DNA of 64,000 bases from Falsiroseomonas algicola (GTDB lineage: Bacteria > Pseudomonadota > Alphaproteobacteria > Acetobacterales > Acetobacteraceae), in contig NZ_JAAIKB010000002.1 in NCBI RefSeq assembly GCF_011040385.1, forward strand, positions 310,001-374,000, read 5' to 3'. This document shows positions 35,301-44,831 of the stretch, piece by piece. The notes beneath the pieces were generated by a model. It did not search any database. It saw only the letters and a program-made list of their open reading frames with translations, and had not been told where the DNA came from. The stretch's first letter is position 1, and every line of letters begins with the position of its first letter. The position numbers and the translations under genes were made by a program.

Positions 35301-36503
35301 TCATGTCGTGGCGTTCCACGGGGCTTCGTAGATTCGGCGAAGCATGATGGTGGCGGCACCGCGCGCCCACATCTCGTCGCCCCAGCTGTGGAACAGGATC
35401 TCCGTCCCGTCCTTCAGCGTCGGCAGCATGTTCTCCGCCACCGCTTCCAGCAGCGGCTCGCGCAGCAGCGGGCCGGCGCGCAGACCCTCACCTGTCAGGA
35501 TGACGCGCGGCGGGTTGAGCAGGTTCACCAGGTTGCTGACGGCGATGCCGATCGCCTGGCCGGCGCCGCGGAACAGCGCGGCCGCGGCCACCTCGCCCGC
35601 CAGCGCACGCTGGACCAGGCCCTCGATCCGGTCGGGCGCATCGTCTCCCTGCGGCAGCAGCCCGGCCTCCTCCGCCATGCGCAGCAGGCCCCAGTCGGAG
35701 GCATAGGCATCCAGGCAGCCGCGCAGGCCGCAGCGGCAGGGCAGCCCGCCCGGCACCAGCCTGGTATGGCCCAGCGCCGGCCCGATCCCATGCGCGCCGC
35801 GATAGAGCTTGCCATCGACGATCAGACCAAGGCCGATCGTGTTCTCCACGGTGACGACGGCAAAGGCCGTCTGGTCCCGCCCCAGGCCGAACCAGTGTTC
35901 CGCGACGGCCACGAGGTTCGCGTCATTCTCCAGCAGCACGGGCACGCCGAGGCGGCGGGAAACCGCCGCGGCGAAGGGCGCGGGCGTGCCGCCCAGCACG
36001 GGGCTCCAGTGGGAGACACCGTCGATGCCGTCGATCACGCCGGGCAGGCCCACGCCGACGCCGCTGATGCGGTCCATCGCCAGCCCGGCATCCGCCACGC
36101 AACGCCGCACGCCATCCTCCACCAGGTCGGCCACCACCTCCGGCGATTGCCGCGCGACGCGGATGGGCAGCACCAGGCTGCTCAGACTGCCGCCGCGCGC
36201 GTCGGTGACGGCGATGCCGATGCGGAAGGCCGTGAGCTTCACGCCGACGACGGTGTAGGCAGCGGGGTTGAGACCGAGCAGGACCCGCGGGCGCCCGCGC
36301 ACGGCATCGCCGCCGGGGGCGACATGATGGATGTCGATCAGCCCTTCCTCCATCAGCTGCGCCGTGATGGCGGAGACGGAGGCGGGGCTGAGGTCGGTGC
36401 GGGCGGCGATTTCCACCCGCGCGATCGGGCCATCGCGCCGGATGGTGTCGATCACGTGGTAGCGGTTGATCGCCCGCATGAGCTCCGGATCGGCCGTTTT
36501 CAT
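35301..36503 (-). CDS. ROK-family (XylR/NagC-like) regulator
   Basis: About 400 residues: an N-terminal winged helix (ARVEIAARTDLSPASVSAITAQL) fused to a ROK sugar-kinase-like domain with EHWFGLGRDQTAF, the LGH stretch and the zinc motif C-R-C-G-L-R-G-C. This architecture is that of XylR/NagC/Mlc repressors. A TTG at 36524 would extend it by 7 residues; the ATG at 36503 with GGGAG upstream was chosen. Adjacent XylA and XylB genes suggest it answers to xylose or a related aldose. Confidence 0.88.
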   Translation of the reverse strand: MKTADPELMRAINRYHVIDTIRRDGPIARVEIAARTDLSPASVSAITAQLMEEGLIDIHHVAPGGDAVRGRPRVLLGLNPAAYTVVGVKLTAFRIGIAVTDARGGSLSSLVLPIRVARQSPEVVADLVEDGVRRCVADAGLAMDRISGVGVGLPGVIDGIDGVSHWSPVLGGTPAPFAAAVSRRLGVPVLLENDANLVAVAEHWFGLGRDQTAFAVVTVENTIGLGLIVDGKLYRGAHGIGPALGHTRLVPGGLPCRCGLRGCLDAYASDWGLLRMAEEAGLLPQGDDAPDRIEGLVQRALAGEVAAAALFRGAGQAIGIAVSNLVNLLNPPRVILTGEGLRAGPLLREPLLEAVAENMLPTLKDGTEILFHSWGDEMWARGAATIMLRRIYEAPWNATT

Positions 36504-36702
36504 GCGGACGTCGTGTTCTCCCAAGGCGGGGAGGATCGGGTGGGGCTGCGGCGCCGGTCAAGGTGTTTAATCAGGCGGGCGAAAATAATGAACGTCGGAG
36601 CCGCAGTATTGCAGATCATGGTTGACGTGGCCGCTGGCCGGTCGTCATCTTTCTAAGGAGCCCGAAATAACCAAGCGCCGGAACGGCGCGATGGAGGAAA
36701 CG
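36504..36702. promoter_or_regulatory. AT-richer divergent promoter region of the sugar locus
   Basis: 199 bases between the ROK gene and the transporter operon. The stretch around 36565-36595 is markedly AT-richer than the surroundings (TTTAATC, AAAATAATGAA), as expected for promoters and a ROK binding site. No perfect operator palindrome could be defined. Confidence 0.5.
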
Positions 36703-37965
36703 ATGCGTATGTGGCTGCGCTCAGCCGTCCTATGCACGGCGCTGATGGTCTCCTCGCTTCCCGCCTTCGCCCAGACCACCATCCGATGGTTCATCTCGGA
36801 AAGCACGCCCGAGACCACCGTCTGGCAGCGCGACGTGGCGCGACGCTACCAGGAAGCCAACCCGAATGTCCGCTTCAATATCGAGGTGATGTCGGGCGAG
36901 CCCTACAAGGCGAAGCTCACGACGTCCCTGCAATCCAACGACCGGCCGCATCTGATCTACACCTGGGGCGGCGGCGTGATGTTCGCGCAGGTGGAAGCGG
37001 GCCTGCTGCAGGACATCACGGACCGCATCCGCGGCCCCTGGGCGGACAGCTTGAACCAGGGCGCCGTGGAGGCGCTGAGCTATCGCGGCCGCGTCTATGG
37101 CGCGCCGTCGCACCAGACGATGGTGGCGCTGTTCTACAACCGCCGCCTGCTCGCCCAGGCGGGCGTGGAGCCTGAGAGCCTGCGGACCTGGGACGGGATG
37201 CTGGAAGCGGTGCGCAAGCTCCGCGCCGCGGGCATCCAGCCCTTCAGCGCCGGCGGGTCCGACAAATGGCCGCTGAACATGATCTGGGCCAGCCTGTCGC
37301 TGCGCGTCGGCGGCCGCCAGGCCTTCGAGGCTGCGTTGGCCCGCACCGGCCAGGGCTTCAACGGCCCCGACTTCCTGCGGGCCAGCGAGCTCTTCAAGCA
37401 GCTGATCGATCTTCAGCCCTTCCAGCGCGGCTTCCTCGGCGATACCGCGCCGCAGGCGGCCGGGCAGTTCGGTGATGGCCGCGTGGCGCTCCAGGTCATG
37501 GGCAACTGGTTCGTCAACACGCAGCGTACGCAGAGCGCGAACCAGCAGGGCGTGCCGGATGCCGATTTCGGCTGGTTGCCATTCCCGGAGGTGCCGGGTG
37601 GCCGCGCGGCCAGCAACGACGTCGTCGGCGGCGTGAACGGCTTCCTGGTGACGCGCGGCGCGCCGCCGGAGGCGGTGGACTTCCTGCGCTTCTACACCAG
37701 CCCCGCCGTCCAGCGTGAAGCGGCGGAACGCGGCTTCTTCATCCCGGCTTCCCGAGGCGCCGGCGAGGCGCTGCAGAACCGCATGCTGCGGGAGATCGCG
37801 GGCTACCTCTCCCGCGCCGCCTATGTGCAGAACTTCTACGACCAGATGCTTGGCCCGTCGGTCGGCCGCGTGGCCAACGACACCTCCGCCGACCTGGCCG
37901 TGGGCCGCATCACGCCGCGCCAGGTCGGGCGGCTGATCCAGGATGCCTGGGAACTGGAGCGGTAA
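36703..37965 (+). CDS. Sugar ABC transporter substrate-binding protein (CUT1 type)
   Basis: 420 residues with a Sec-type leader (MWLRSAVLCTALMVSS, cleavage after AFA-Q). IRWFISESTPETTVW and WGGGVMFAQVEAGLLQDIT suit the extracellular family 1 receptors, as do VYGAPSHQTMVALFYNRRLL and VNGFLVTRGAPPEAVDFLRF. The ATG at 36703 follows GGAGGAAACG; an ATG at 36691 is less well placed. It heads the sugar operon. The ligand is probably an oligosaccharide or pentose derivative. Confidence 0.9.
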   Translation: MRMWLRSAVLCTALMVSSLPAFAQTTIRWFISESTPETTVWQRDVARRYQEANPNVRFNIEVMSGEPYKAKLTTSLQSNDRPHLIYTWGGGVMFAQVEAGLLQDITDRIRGPWADSLNQGAVEALSYRGRVYGAPSHQTMVALFYNRRLLAQAGVEPESLRTWDGMLEAVRKLRAAGIQPFSAGGSDKWPLNMIWASLSLRVGGRQAFEAALARTGQGFNGPDFLRASELFKQLIDLQPFQRGFLGDTAPQAAGQFGDGRVALQVMGNWFVNTQRTQSANQQGVPDADFGWLPFPEVPGGRAASNDVVGGVNGFLVTRGAPPEAVDFLRFYTSPAVQREAAERGFFIPASRGAGEALQNRMLREIAGYLSRAAYVQNFYDQMLGPSVGRVANDTSADLAVGRITPRQVGRLIQDAWELER

Positions 37966-37980
37966 GGAGGAGGCGGGACC

Positions 37981-38919
37981 GTGAGCGGCGCGAGCACCCT
38001 GCCGGCCGGCGTCGCACTCGGCACCGCCGAGCGCCGGCGCGGCCGGCGGCGGGCGGCGCTGTCCCGTACCGCGACGGCGGGCGGCTTCCTGCTGCCCGCC
38101 ACGCTTCTGTTCACGTTGTTCGTCGTGCTGCCGGTGGTGGAAGCCGCCTGGTACAGCTTCTACCGCTGGAACGGCTACGGCACGCCGACGAACTGGGTGG
38201 GCTGGCGGAACTACGAATTGCTGTTCAGCAACGCCGTCTTCGCCTCCGCCGCCACCAACACGATGATGGTGGTCGCCGTCTCCCTGCTACTGCAATTGCC
38301 GCTGGCGCTGTGGCTGGCGATGCTGGTGGCGCGCGGCGGGCGCGGCAGCACGATCTTCCGCACCATCTTCTTCCTGCCCTATGTGCTGGGGGAGGTCGCG
38401 GCCGGCCTGATCTGGCGCTTCATCTTTGATGGCAATGTCGGGCTGATTGCCGCCGCCGCGCGCGCCCTGGGCTTCGAGCCGCCCTTCCTTCTCGCCGATC
38501 CCGACATGGCGATCTACACGATCCTTGCCGTCGTGGTCTGGAAGTATTTCGGCTTCCACATGATGATCTATGTCGCGGGGCTGCAAGACATCCCGCGGGA
38601 GTTGAAGGAAGCCGCGGCGATCGACGGCGCGTCACGCTGGCAGTCCTTCCGCTACGTCATCCTGCCCATGCTGTGGCCGGCGATCCGCATCTCCATCTTC
38701 TTCTCGGTCGTGGGCTCCTTGCAGCTCTTCGACGTGGTGATGCCGCTGACGGGCGGCGGGCCCTCCAACGCCACGCATACCGTGGTCAGCTTCCAGTACA
38801 CCTTCGGCATCACGCGCATGAATATCGGCTTCGGCAGCGCTGTCGGCGTGGTGCTCTTCCTGGCCTGCGTCGGCTTCACCCTGATCTACCGGCGTTTCGT
38901 GCTGCGGGAGCGTGACTGA
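37981..38919 (+). CDS. Sugar ABC permease (MalF type)
   Basis: 312 residues starting at GTG 37981, which follows the AAGGAGGAGG at the end of the previous gene. A basic N-terminal tail precedes the first membrane helix (LLPATLLFTLFVVLPVVEAAWYSF). The family loop EAAAIDGASRWQSFRYVILPML and the MPLTGGGPSNAT stretch are present. Six membrane segments are visible. It pairs with the next permease; the two genes overlap by one base. Confidence 0.92.
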   Translation: MSGASTLPAGVALGTAERRRGRRRAALSRTATAGGFLLPATLLFTLFVVLPVVEAAWYSFYRWNGYGTPTNWVGWRNYELLFSNAVFASAATNTMMVVAVSLLLQLPLALWLAMLVARGGRGSTIFRTIFFLPYVLGEVAAGLIWRFIFDGNVGLIAAAARALGFEPPFLLADPDMAIYTILAVVVWKYFGFHMMIYVAGLQDIPRELKEAAAIDGASRWQSFRYVILPMLWPAIRISIFFSVVGSLQLFDVVMPLTGGGPSNATHTVVSFQYTFGITRMNIGFGSAVGVVLFLACVGFTLIYRRFVLRERD

Positions 38920-39740
38920 TGCGCGATGAATCATTGCTGCTGCGCCATCTCTCGCTGCTGCTGGTCGCGGGCTTCGTGCTGGTGCCGCTTGTGACCGTCG
39001 CGATCGGCGGCTTCAAGACCATGGGCGAGTTGCGGGTGAACCCCTTCGGCCTGCCGGAATCCTGGTTCCCCGACAATTACCTCTCCTCGCTGTTCAGCCA
39101 GCGTCTCTGGCTCTCGCTCGGCAATTCGGTGCTGCTGGCGCTGGGGACCGTGGTGCTGACGCTCATCGTCTCCACCATGGCGGCCTTCGCCTTCGCGCAG
39201 ATCCACTTCCTCGGCAAGAAACTGCTCTTCTCCTACTTCCTGATGGGTCTGCTCTTCCCGGCCGCGACAGCGATCCTGCCGCTCTTCATCCGCGTGAGAA
39301 ATCTCGGCCTGCTCGATACCTATTGGGGCGTCATCCTGCCGCAGACCGCCTTCGGCCTCGGCATGGCGATCCTGCTGCTCTGGGGCTTCTTCCGGCAACT
39401 GCCGGAAGCGCTGTGGGATGCCGCCACCATCGATGGCTGCGGCTATGCGCGCTTCCTGTGGCATGTGGTGCTGCCGCTGTCGCGGCCCATCCTGGCGACA
39501 GTCGCCGTCTTCTCCCTCGTGCATAGCTGGAACAGCTACCTGCTGCCGCTGACGCTGCTGAACTCGTCCCGCTCCTATCCCTGGACGCTCACCATCATGG
39601 ATTTCGCCGGCGAATACTCCACCGACTGGCCGATGATCCTGGCCTTCATCACCTTGACGCTCGTCCCCGCCGTGGTCTTCTTCCTTGTCGCGCAGAAGCA
39701 GATCGTCGCCGGGCTCACGAGCGGTGCCGTGAAGGGCTGA
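38919..39740 (+). CDS. Sugar ABC permease (MalG type)
   Basis: 273 residues, coupled by TGATG to the MalF-type gene. PFGLPESWFPDNYLSSL and the coupling loop DAATIDGCGYARFLWHVVLPLSRP are typical of MalG-branch permeases. About six membrane segments. No MsmK/UgpC-type ATPase follows: the next genes are metabolic, so the energising subunit must come from elsewhere in the genome. Confidence 0.92.
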   Translation: MRDESLLLRHLSLLLVAGFVLVPLVTVAIGGFKTMGELRVNPFGLPESWFPDNYLSSLFSQRLWLSLGNSVLLALGTVVLTLIVSTMAAFAFAQIHFLGKKLLFSYFLMGLLFPAATAILPLFIRVRNLGLLDTYWGVILPQTAFGLGMAILLLWGFFRQLPEALWDAATIDGCGYARFLWHVVLPLSRPILATVAVFSLVHSWNSYLLPLTLLNSSRSYPWTLTIMDFAGEYSTDWPMILAFITLTLVPAVVFFLVAQKQIVAGLTSGAVKG

Positions 39741-39772
39741 TGCCCGACCAAGAGACCGGAGGAAACAACGAT

Positions 39773-40828
39773 ATGCGGACCATCAGGGGCCCTGCCATCT
39801 TCCTCGCCCAGTTCGCGGGTGACGCCGACCCCTACAACAGCCTGGCCGGCATGGCGCGCTGGGCCGCCGGCCATGGCTACAAGGGCGTGCAGATCCCCTC
39901 CTGGGACTGGCGCCTCTTCGACCTCGCCAAGGCCGCGGAGAGCCGCGGCTATTGCGAGGAGGTGCTGGGCATCCTCGGCGAGCACGGCCTCGCGCTCACC
40001 GAATTGTCGACGCATCTGCAGGGCCAGCTCGTCGCCGTGCATCCCGCCTATGACCTCGCCTTCGATGGCTTCGCGGCGCCGGAGGTGCGGGGCAAGCCGC
40101 AGGCGCGCCAGGCCTGGGCGGTGGAGCAGATGAAGCTGGCGGCGCGGGCTTCGCGCAACCTCGGCCTGACGGCGCATGCCACCTTCTCCGGCGCGCTCGC
40201 CTGGCCCTTCATCTATCCATGGCCGCAGCGTCCCGCCGGTCTCGTGGAGACCGCCTTCGACGAACTCGCCGCGCGCTGGCGCCCCATCCTCGATGCTTTC
40301 GACGAAGCGGGCGTCGATGTCTGCTATGAGATCCATCCCGGCGAGGATCTGCATGATGGCGCGAGCTTCGAGATGTTCCTGGAGCGCGTCGGCAACCACC
40401 CGCGCTGCAACATCCTCTATGACCCCAGCCACTTCGTGCTGCAGCAGCTCGACTACCTCGACTACATCGACATCTACCATCAGCGCATCCGCGCCTTCCA
40501 CGCGAAGGACGCGGAGTTCAACCCGACCGGGCGGCAGGGCGTCTATGGCGGCTTCCAGCCCTGGGTGAAGCGGGCGGGCCGCTTCCGGTCGCTGGGTGAC
40601 GGGCAGGTGGATTTCGCGGCGATCTTCTCCAAGCTCTCGCAATACGGCTATGACGGCTGGGCGGTGCTGGAATGGGAATGCTGCATCAAGGACAGCGAAC
40701 AGGGCGCCGCGGAAGGCGGGCCCTTCATCGCCAACCACATCATCCAGGTGGCGTCTCGCGCCTTCGATGATTTCGCCGCCAGCGGCGTGGACATGGCGAC
40801 CAACCGCAAGCTGCTGGGGATCGGCTGA
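39773..40828 (+). CDS. Sugar phosphate isomerase/epimerase (AP endonuclease-2 TIM-barrel type)
   Basis: 351 residues of the xylose-isomerase-like TIM-barrel family. Metal-ligand regions are visible as CYEIHPGEDLHDG, LYDPSHFVLQQLDY, AFHAKDAEF and AVLEWEC. The ATG at 39773 sits behind GGAGGAAACAACGAT; an in-frame ATG at 39740 overlaps the previous stop but lacks a ribosome site. Such proteins commonly work with Gfo/Idh/MocA dehydrogenases on inositol or keto-sugars, and one follows directly. Confidence 0.88.
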   Translation: MRTIRGPAIFLAQFAGDADPYNSLAGMARWAAGHGYKGVQIPSWDWRLFDLAKAAESRGYCEEVLGILGEHGLALTELSTHLQGQLVAVHPAYDLAFDGFAAPEVRGKPQARQAWAVEQMKLAARASRNLGLTAHATFSGALAWPFIYPWPQRPAGLVETAFDELAARWRPILDAFDEAGVDVCYEIHPGEDLHDGASFEMFLERVGNHPRCNILYDPSHFVLQQLDYLDYIDIYHQRIRAFHAKDAEFNPTGRQGVYGGFQPWVKRAGRFRSLGDGQVDFAAIFSKLSQYGYDGWAVLEWECCIKDSEQGAAEGGPFIANHIIQVASRAFDDFAASGVDMATNRKLLGIG

Positions 40829-40829
40829 G

Positions 40830-42011
40830 ATGGTGATCGAGGCAGGCAGGGACGGCGCGGCGGGACGGCGGCTGCGGCTCGGCATGGTCGGCGGCGGGCA
40901 GGGAGCCTTCATCGGCGCCGTGCACCGCATCGCCGCCCGGCTGGACGACCGGTACGAACTGGTGGCGGGCGCCTTGTCCTCCGACCCCGATCGCGCCCGC
41001 GCCAGCGCCGCCGACCTGCACATCGCGCCAGACCGTGCCTATGCGGATTTCGAGGCGATGGCGGAGGCCGAGGCCGCGCGGCCCGATGGCATCGACGTGG
41101 TCGCGATCGTCACGCCGAACCACCGGCATGCCGGGCCCGTGCAGGCCTTCGCGCGGCGCGGCATCCATGTGATCTGCGACAAGCCGCTGACGCATCGGCT
41201 GGAGGATGCGGAGGCGCTGGCGGCGATGCTGGCGCGCACCGACGTCATCTTCGGCCTGACGCACAACTACACGGGATATCCCCTGGTGCGGCAGGCGCGG
41301 GAGATGGTGGCGCAAGGTGACCTCGGCGCGCTGCGCGTCGTGCAGGTGGAATACCCGCAGGACTGGCTGACGACGCGGCTGGAGGAGACGGGCCAGAAGC
41401 AGGCGGCTTGGCGCACCGATCCCGAACGCTCCGGTGCCGCGGGCTGCGTCGGCGATATCGGCACCCATGCCTTCAACCTCGCGGAATTCGTCACCGGGCT
41501 TCGCTGCGAAAGCCTGGCGGCGGAATTGACGCGCTTCGTCCCCGGCCGGCGGCTGGACGACAACGCCCACATGATGCTGCGCTTCGCCGGCGGCGCGCGG
41601 GGCATGCTGTGGTCGTCCCAGGTCGCGCCGGGGAACGAGAACGGCCTCAAGCTCCGCGTCTATGGGGAGAAGGGCGGGCTGGAGTGGCATCAGGAACAGC
41701 CGAACACGCTGCGCCATACGCCCTTCGGGGAACCCTCCCGCCTGATCAGCCGATCCGGCCCCGGCTCCTCCGCCGTGGCCGGCCATGCCAGCCGCATCCC
41801 GGCCGGGCATCCCGAGGGATACCTCGAGGGTTTCGCGCAGCTCTATCGCGACCTGGCGGAGCAGATCTCGGCGCGGATCGATGGGCGCGCGCCCGATCCC
41901 GCCAGCCTGCTGGTGCCCGGCATCGCGGAGGGGCTTCGCGGCATGCGCTTCATCGCGGCCGCGGTGGCGTCCAGCCAGCGCGGCGCCGCCTGGACGGACA
42001 TCCCCGCCTGA
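40830..42011 (+). CDS. Gfo/Idh/MocA-family dehydrogenase
   Basis: 393 residues with LGMVGGGQGAFIG at the N-terminus, the motif CDKPLTHRLEDAE near 115, and GCVGDIGTHAFNLAEF near 205, as in inositol dehydrogenase-like proteins. It starts one base after the epimerase stop. The longer frame to 40596 is only readthrough. It is more like the myo-inositol/glucose-oxidoreductase branch than the copy at 34181. It probably oxidises the imported sugar before epimerisation (inference). Confidence 0.9.
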   Translation: MVIEAGRDGAAGRRLRLGMVGGGQGAFIGAVHRIAARLDDRYELVAGALSSDPDRARASAADLHIAPDRAYADFEAMAEAEAARPDGIDVVAIVTPNHRHAGPVQAFARRGIHVICDKPLTHRLEDAEALAAMLARTDVIFGLTHNYTGYPLVRQAREMVAQGDLGALRVVQVEYPQDWLTTRLEETGQKQAAWRTDPERSGAAGCVGDIGTHAFNLAEFVTGLRCESLAAELTRFVPGRRLDDNAHMMLRFAGGARGMLWSSQVAPGNENGLKLRVYGEKGGLEWHQEQPNTLRHTPFGEPSRLISRSGPGSSAVAGHASRIPAGHPEGYLEGFAQLYRDLAEQISARIDGRAPDPASLLVPGIAEGLRGMRFIAAAVASSQRGAAWTDIPA

Positions 42012-43492
42012 TGCATCTCGGCCTCGATCTCGGCACCTCCGGCGTGAAGGCCGTGCTGACCGGCGCGGCGGGGGAGGTGCTGGCCCAGGCGACGGCGCCG
42101 CTCGGCCTCTCCAACCCGCATCCGCTGTGGAGCGAGCAGGACCCTGGCGACTGGTGGGACGCGACCATCGCCGCCATTACCGCGCTGGGACGCCAGCATG
42201 ACCTTTCGGGCCTGCGCTGCATCGGCATCGCCGGGCAGATGCATGGCGCGGTGCTGCTCGACGCCGGCGACCAGATGCTGCGCCCCGCCATTCTGTGGAA
42301 TGACGGCCGCAGCCATGCCGAATGCCGCGCGCTGGAAGCGGCGGAGCCGCGGTCCCGCGCCATCACCGGCAACCTCGCCATGCCGGGCTTCACCGCGCCG
42401 AAGCTGCTCTGGGTACGGCACCATGAGCCCGACATCTTCGCCCGCACCCGCCGCGTGCTGCTGCCGAAGGACTGGTTGCGCCTGCGCCTGACCGGGGAGG
42501 CGGTGTCGGAGATGTCGGACGCCGCCGGCACGCTGTGGCTCGACGTGGCGGCAAGGCGCTGGTCGCCCGCGATGCTGGCGGCGACGGGGCTCGACCTTTC
42601 CCACATGCCGCGTCTGGTGGAGGGCACGGAGGTCACCGGCCGGCTGCGCGCCGATGTCGCGGCGCAACTCGGCCTCCCGGCAGGCATCCCGGTGGCGGGC
42701 GGGGCCGGGGACAATGCGGGCGGCGCGGCCGGCATCGGATGCGTGGCGCCCGGCGATGCCTTCGTCTCGCTCGGCACCTCCGGCGTCGTCTTCGTCAGCG
42801 ACAAGGGTTTCCTGCCCGACCCCGAACGCGCCGTGCACGCCTTCTGCCACTGCCTGCCAGATACCTGGCACCGCATGTCGGTCATCCTCTCCGCCGCCGC
42901 CTCCCTCGCCTGGCTGGCGCGGGCCACGGCCACGCCGGAAGCGGCGCTGCTGGCGGAGATGGAAGGGGAGGGGCTGCGCGCCGAAGGGCGTCTCGTCTTC
43001 CTGCCCTACCTCTCCGGGGAGAGGACGCCGCACAACGACGCCGCCGCCACCGGCACCTTCTTCGGCCTGCATGGCAGCACCAGCCGTGCGGACCTGACCC
43101 GCGCGGTGCTGGAAGGCGTCGCCTTCGCGCTGGCCGATGGGGTGGAGGCACTGGAGGCCGCGGGACCGCGCATCCCGTCGCTGACCGCGATCGGCGGCGG
43201 CGCGCGCAGCGCCGCCTGGCTCCGCATCCTCGCCGCCACGCTCGGCCGGCCGATCCTGGCGACGGCAGGCGCGGAGGTCGGCCCCGCACTCGGTGCCGCA
43301 AGGCTGGCGCGCATCGCCTGCGGCGACGCTACCGTGGCGGAGGCCTGCGTGAAGCCGCCCGTCGCCGCCTGCCACGAGCCGGATCCCGCGCTGGCCGCCT
43401 CGCTGCTGTCCCGGCGAGAAGCCCACCGGCGCCTCTACCCGGCACTGCGTGACGTTTTCGCTGACACCGCCCGCATGGAACAGCCCACATGA
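42011..43492 (+). CDS. xylB: Xylulokinase
   Basis: A 493-aa FGGY-family kinase that phosphorylates D-xylulose. [13 protein letters not shown] starts the protein, [10 protein letters not shown] lies near 75, the catalytic Asp is likely D234 in GAGDNAGG, and [15 protein letters not shown] is near 395. It overlaps the upstream dehydrogenase stop in TGATG and the xylose isomerase start in ATGA. Adjacent XylA supports the xylulokinase assignment. Confidence 0.93.
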   Translation: MHLGLDLGTSGVKAVLTGAAGEVLAQATAPLGLSNPHPLWSEQDPGDWWDATIAAITALGRQHDLSGLRCIGIAGQMHGAVLLDAGDQMLRPAILWNDGRSHAECRALEAAEPRSRAITGNLAMPGFTAPKLLWVRHHEPDIFARTRRVLLPKDWLRLRLTGEAVSEMSDAAGTLWLDVAARRWSPAMLAATGLDLSHMPRLVEGTEVTGRLRADVAAQLGLPAGIPVAGGAGDNAGGAAGIGCVAPGDAFVSLGTSGVVFVSDKGFLPDPERAVHAFCHCLPDTWHRMSVILSAAASLAWLARATATPEAALLAEMEGEGLRAEGRLVFLPYLSGERTPHNDAAATGTFFGLHGSTSRADLTRAVLEGVAFALADGVEALEAAGPRIPSLTAIGGGARSAAWLRILAATLGRPILATAGAEVGPALGAARLARIACGDATVAEACVKPPVAACHEPDPALAASLLSRREAHRRLYPALRDVFADTARMEQPT

Positions 43493-44802
43493 GCACCGCC
43501 TTCGACCACCTGCCGCATCTCCGCTACGCCGGGCCCGATGCCACGGGGCCTTTCGCGCTGCGCCACTACGACGCCAACCGCGTCGTGCTGGGCCGCACCA
43601 TGGCGGACTGGCTCCGCCCCTCCGTCGCCTATTGGCATTCCTTCGTCGGCACCGGCGCCGATCCCTTCGGCGCGCCGACCATGGACCGCCCCTGGTTCGG
43701 CGCCGCCGATGGAATGGAGGGCGCCCGCATGAAGGCCGGGGCGGCCTTCGCCTTCATGGAGCGCCTCGGCCTGCCCTTCTTCTGCTTCCACGACCGGGAC
43801 GTGGCGCCGGAAGGGGCCACGCTGCGGGAGAGCAACGCCAACCTCGACCGGATGCTGGAGGTGGTGCAGACCCACATGGCCCGCACCGGCATCGCGCTGC
43901 TCTGGGGCACGGCCAACCTCTTCAGCCATCCCCGCTACATGGCCGGCGCCGCCACCAACCCGGACCCGGAGGTCTTCGCCTTCGCCGCCGGCCAGGTGAA
44001 GCATGTGCTGGAGGCGACGCACCGCCTGGGCGGCGCCAACTACGTGCTCTGGGGTGGTCGCGAAGGCTACGACACCCTGCTCAACACCGATCTGGCGCGT
44101 GAGGATGCGCAGCTCGGACGCTTCCTCAACCTCGTCGTCGAGCACAAGCACCGGATCGGCTTCAAGGGCACCATCCTGATCGAGCCCAAGCCCATGGAGC
44201 CCACCAAGCACCAGTACGACCGCGATGTCGCGACGGTCTATGGCTTCCTCGCCCGGCACGGCCTCGCGAAGGAGGTGAAGGTGAACATCGAGGCCAATCA
44301 TGCGACGCTTGCCGGCCACAGCTTCGAGCATGAGATCGCGACCGCCGGCGCGCTCGGCATCCTGGGCTCGCTCGACATGAACCGTGGCGATCCGCAGAAT
44401 GGCTGGGACACCGACCAGTTCCCGAACAACGCGCAGGATCTGTCGCTGGCAATGCTGGAGGTGGTGCGCGCCGGTGGCCTCGGCACGGGCGGCATCAACT
44501 TCGACGCCAAGATCAGGCGCCAGAGCATCGATGCCGAGGACCTGATGCACGCCCATGCCGGCGGCCTGGATTGCTGCGCCCGCGCCCTGCTGATCGCGGA
44601 ACGCATCGTGCAGGACGGCACGCTCGACCGGCTGCGGGCCGAACGCTATGCCGGCTGGGACAGCGCGACGGGGCGGGCGATCCTGGAAGGCCGCATGGGG
44701 CTCGATGCGCTGGCGGCGCATGCGGAAGCCGGTGGCGCCGGCCCTATGCCCCGCAGCGGCCGCCAGGAAGCGCTGGAGAACCTGGCCGCGCGCTTCGCCT
44801 GA
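43489..44802 (+). CDS. xylA: Xylose isomerase
   Basis: A 437-aa class II (long) xylose isomerase converting D-xylose to D-xylulose. Catalytic H101 and D104 lie in FCFHDRDV. The signature [16 protein letters not shown] and the metal-binding stretches [32 protein letters not shown] and [20 protein letters not shown] are all present. It is the last gene of the sugar operon and gives the locus its best substrate clue: D-xylose, alongside another sugar handled by the dehydrogenases. Confidence 0.96.
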   Translation: MSTAFDHLPHLRYAGPDATGPFALRHYDANRVVLGRTMADWLRPSVAYWHSFVGTGADPFGAPTMDRPWFGAADGMEGARMKAGAAFAFMERLGLPFFCFHDRDVAPEGATLRESNANLDRMLEVVQTHMARTGIALLWGTANLFSHPRYMAGAATNPDPEVFAFAAGQVKHVLEATHRLGGANYVLWGGREGYDTLLNTDLAREDAQLGRFLNLVVEHKHRIGFKGTILIEPKPMEPTKHQYDRDVATVYGFLARHGLAKEVKVNIEANHATLAGHSFEHEIATAGALGILGSLDMNRGDPQNGWDTDQFPNNAQDLSLAMLEVVRAGGLGTGGINFDAKIRRQSIDAEDLMHAHAGGLDCCARALLIAERIVQDGTLDRLRAERYAGWDSATGRAILEGRMGLDALAAHAEAGGAGPMPRSGRQEALENLAARFA

Positions 44803-44831
44803 GGGCATCCTCCGCGCCAGAGGGGGCGTGA

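Noticed and set aside
41408-42010. N-terminal extension of xylulokinase
   Set aside because: It overlaps the dehydrogenase gene and has Arg-rich shadow composition; the TGATG start at 42011 gives the canonical N-terminus.
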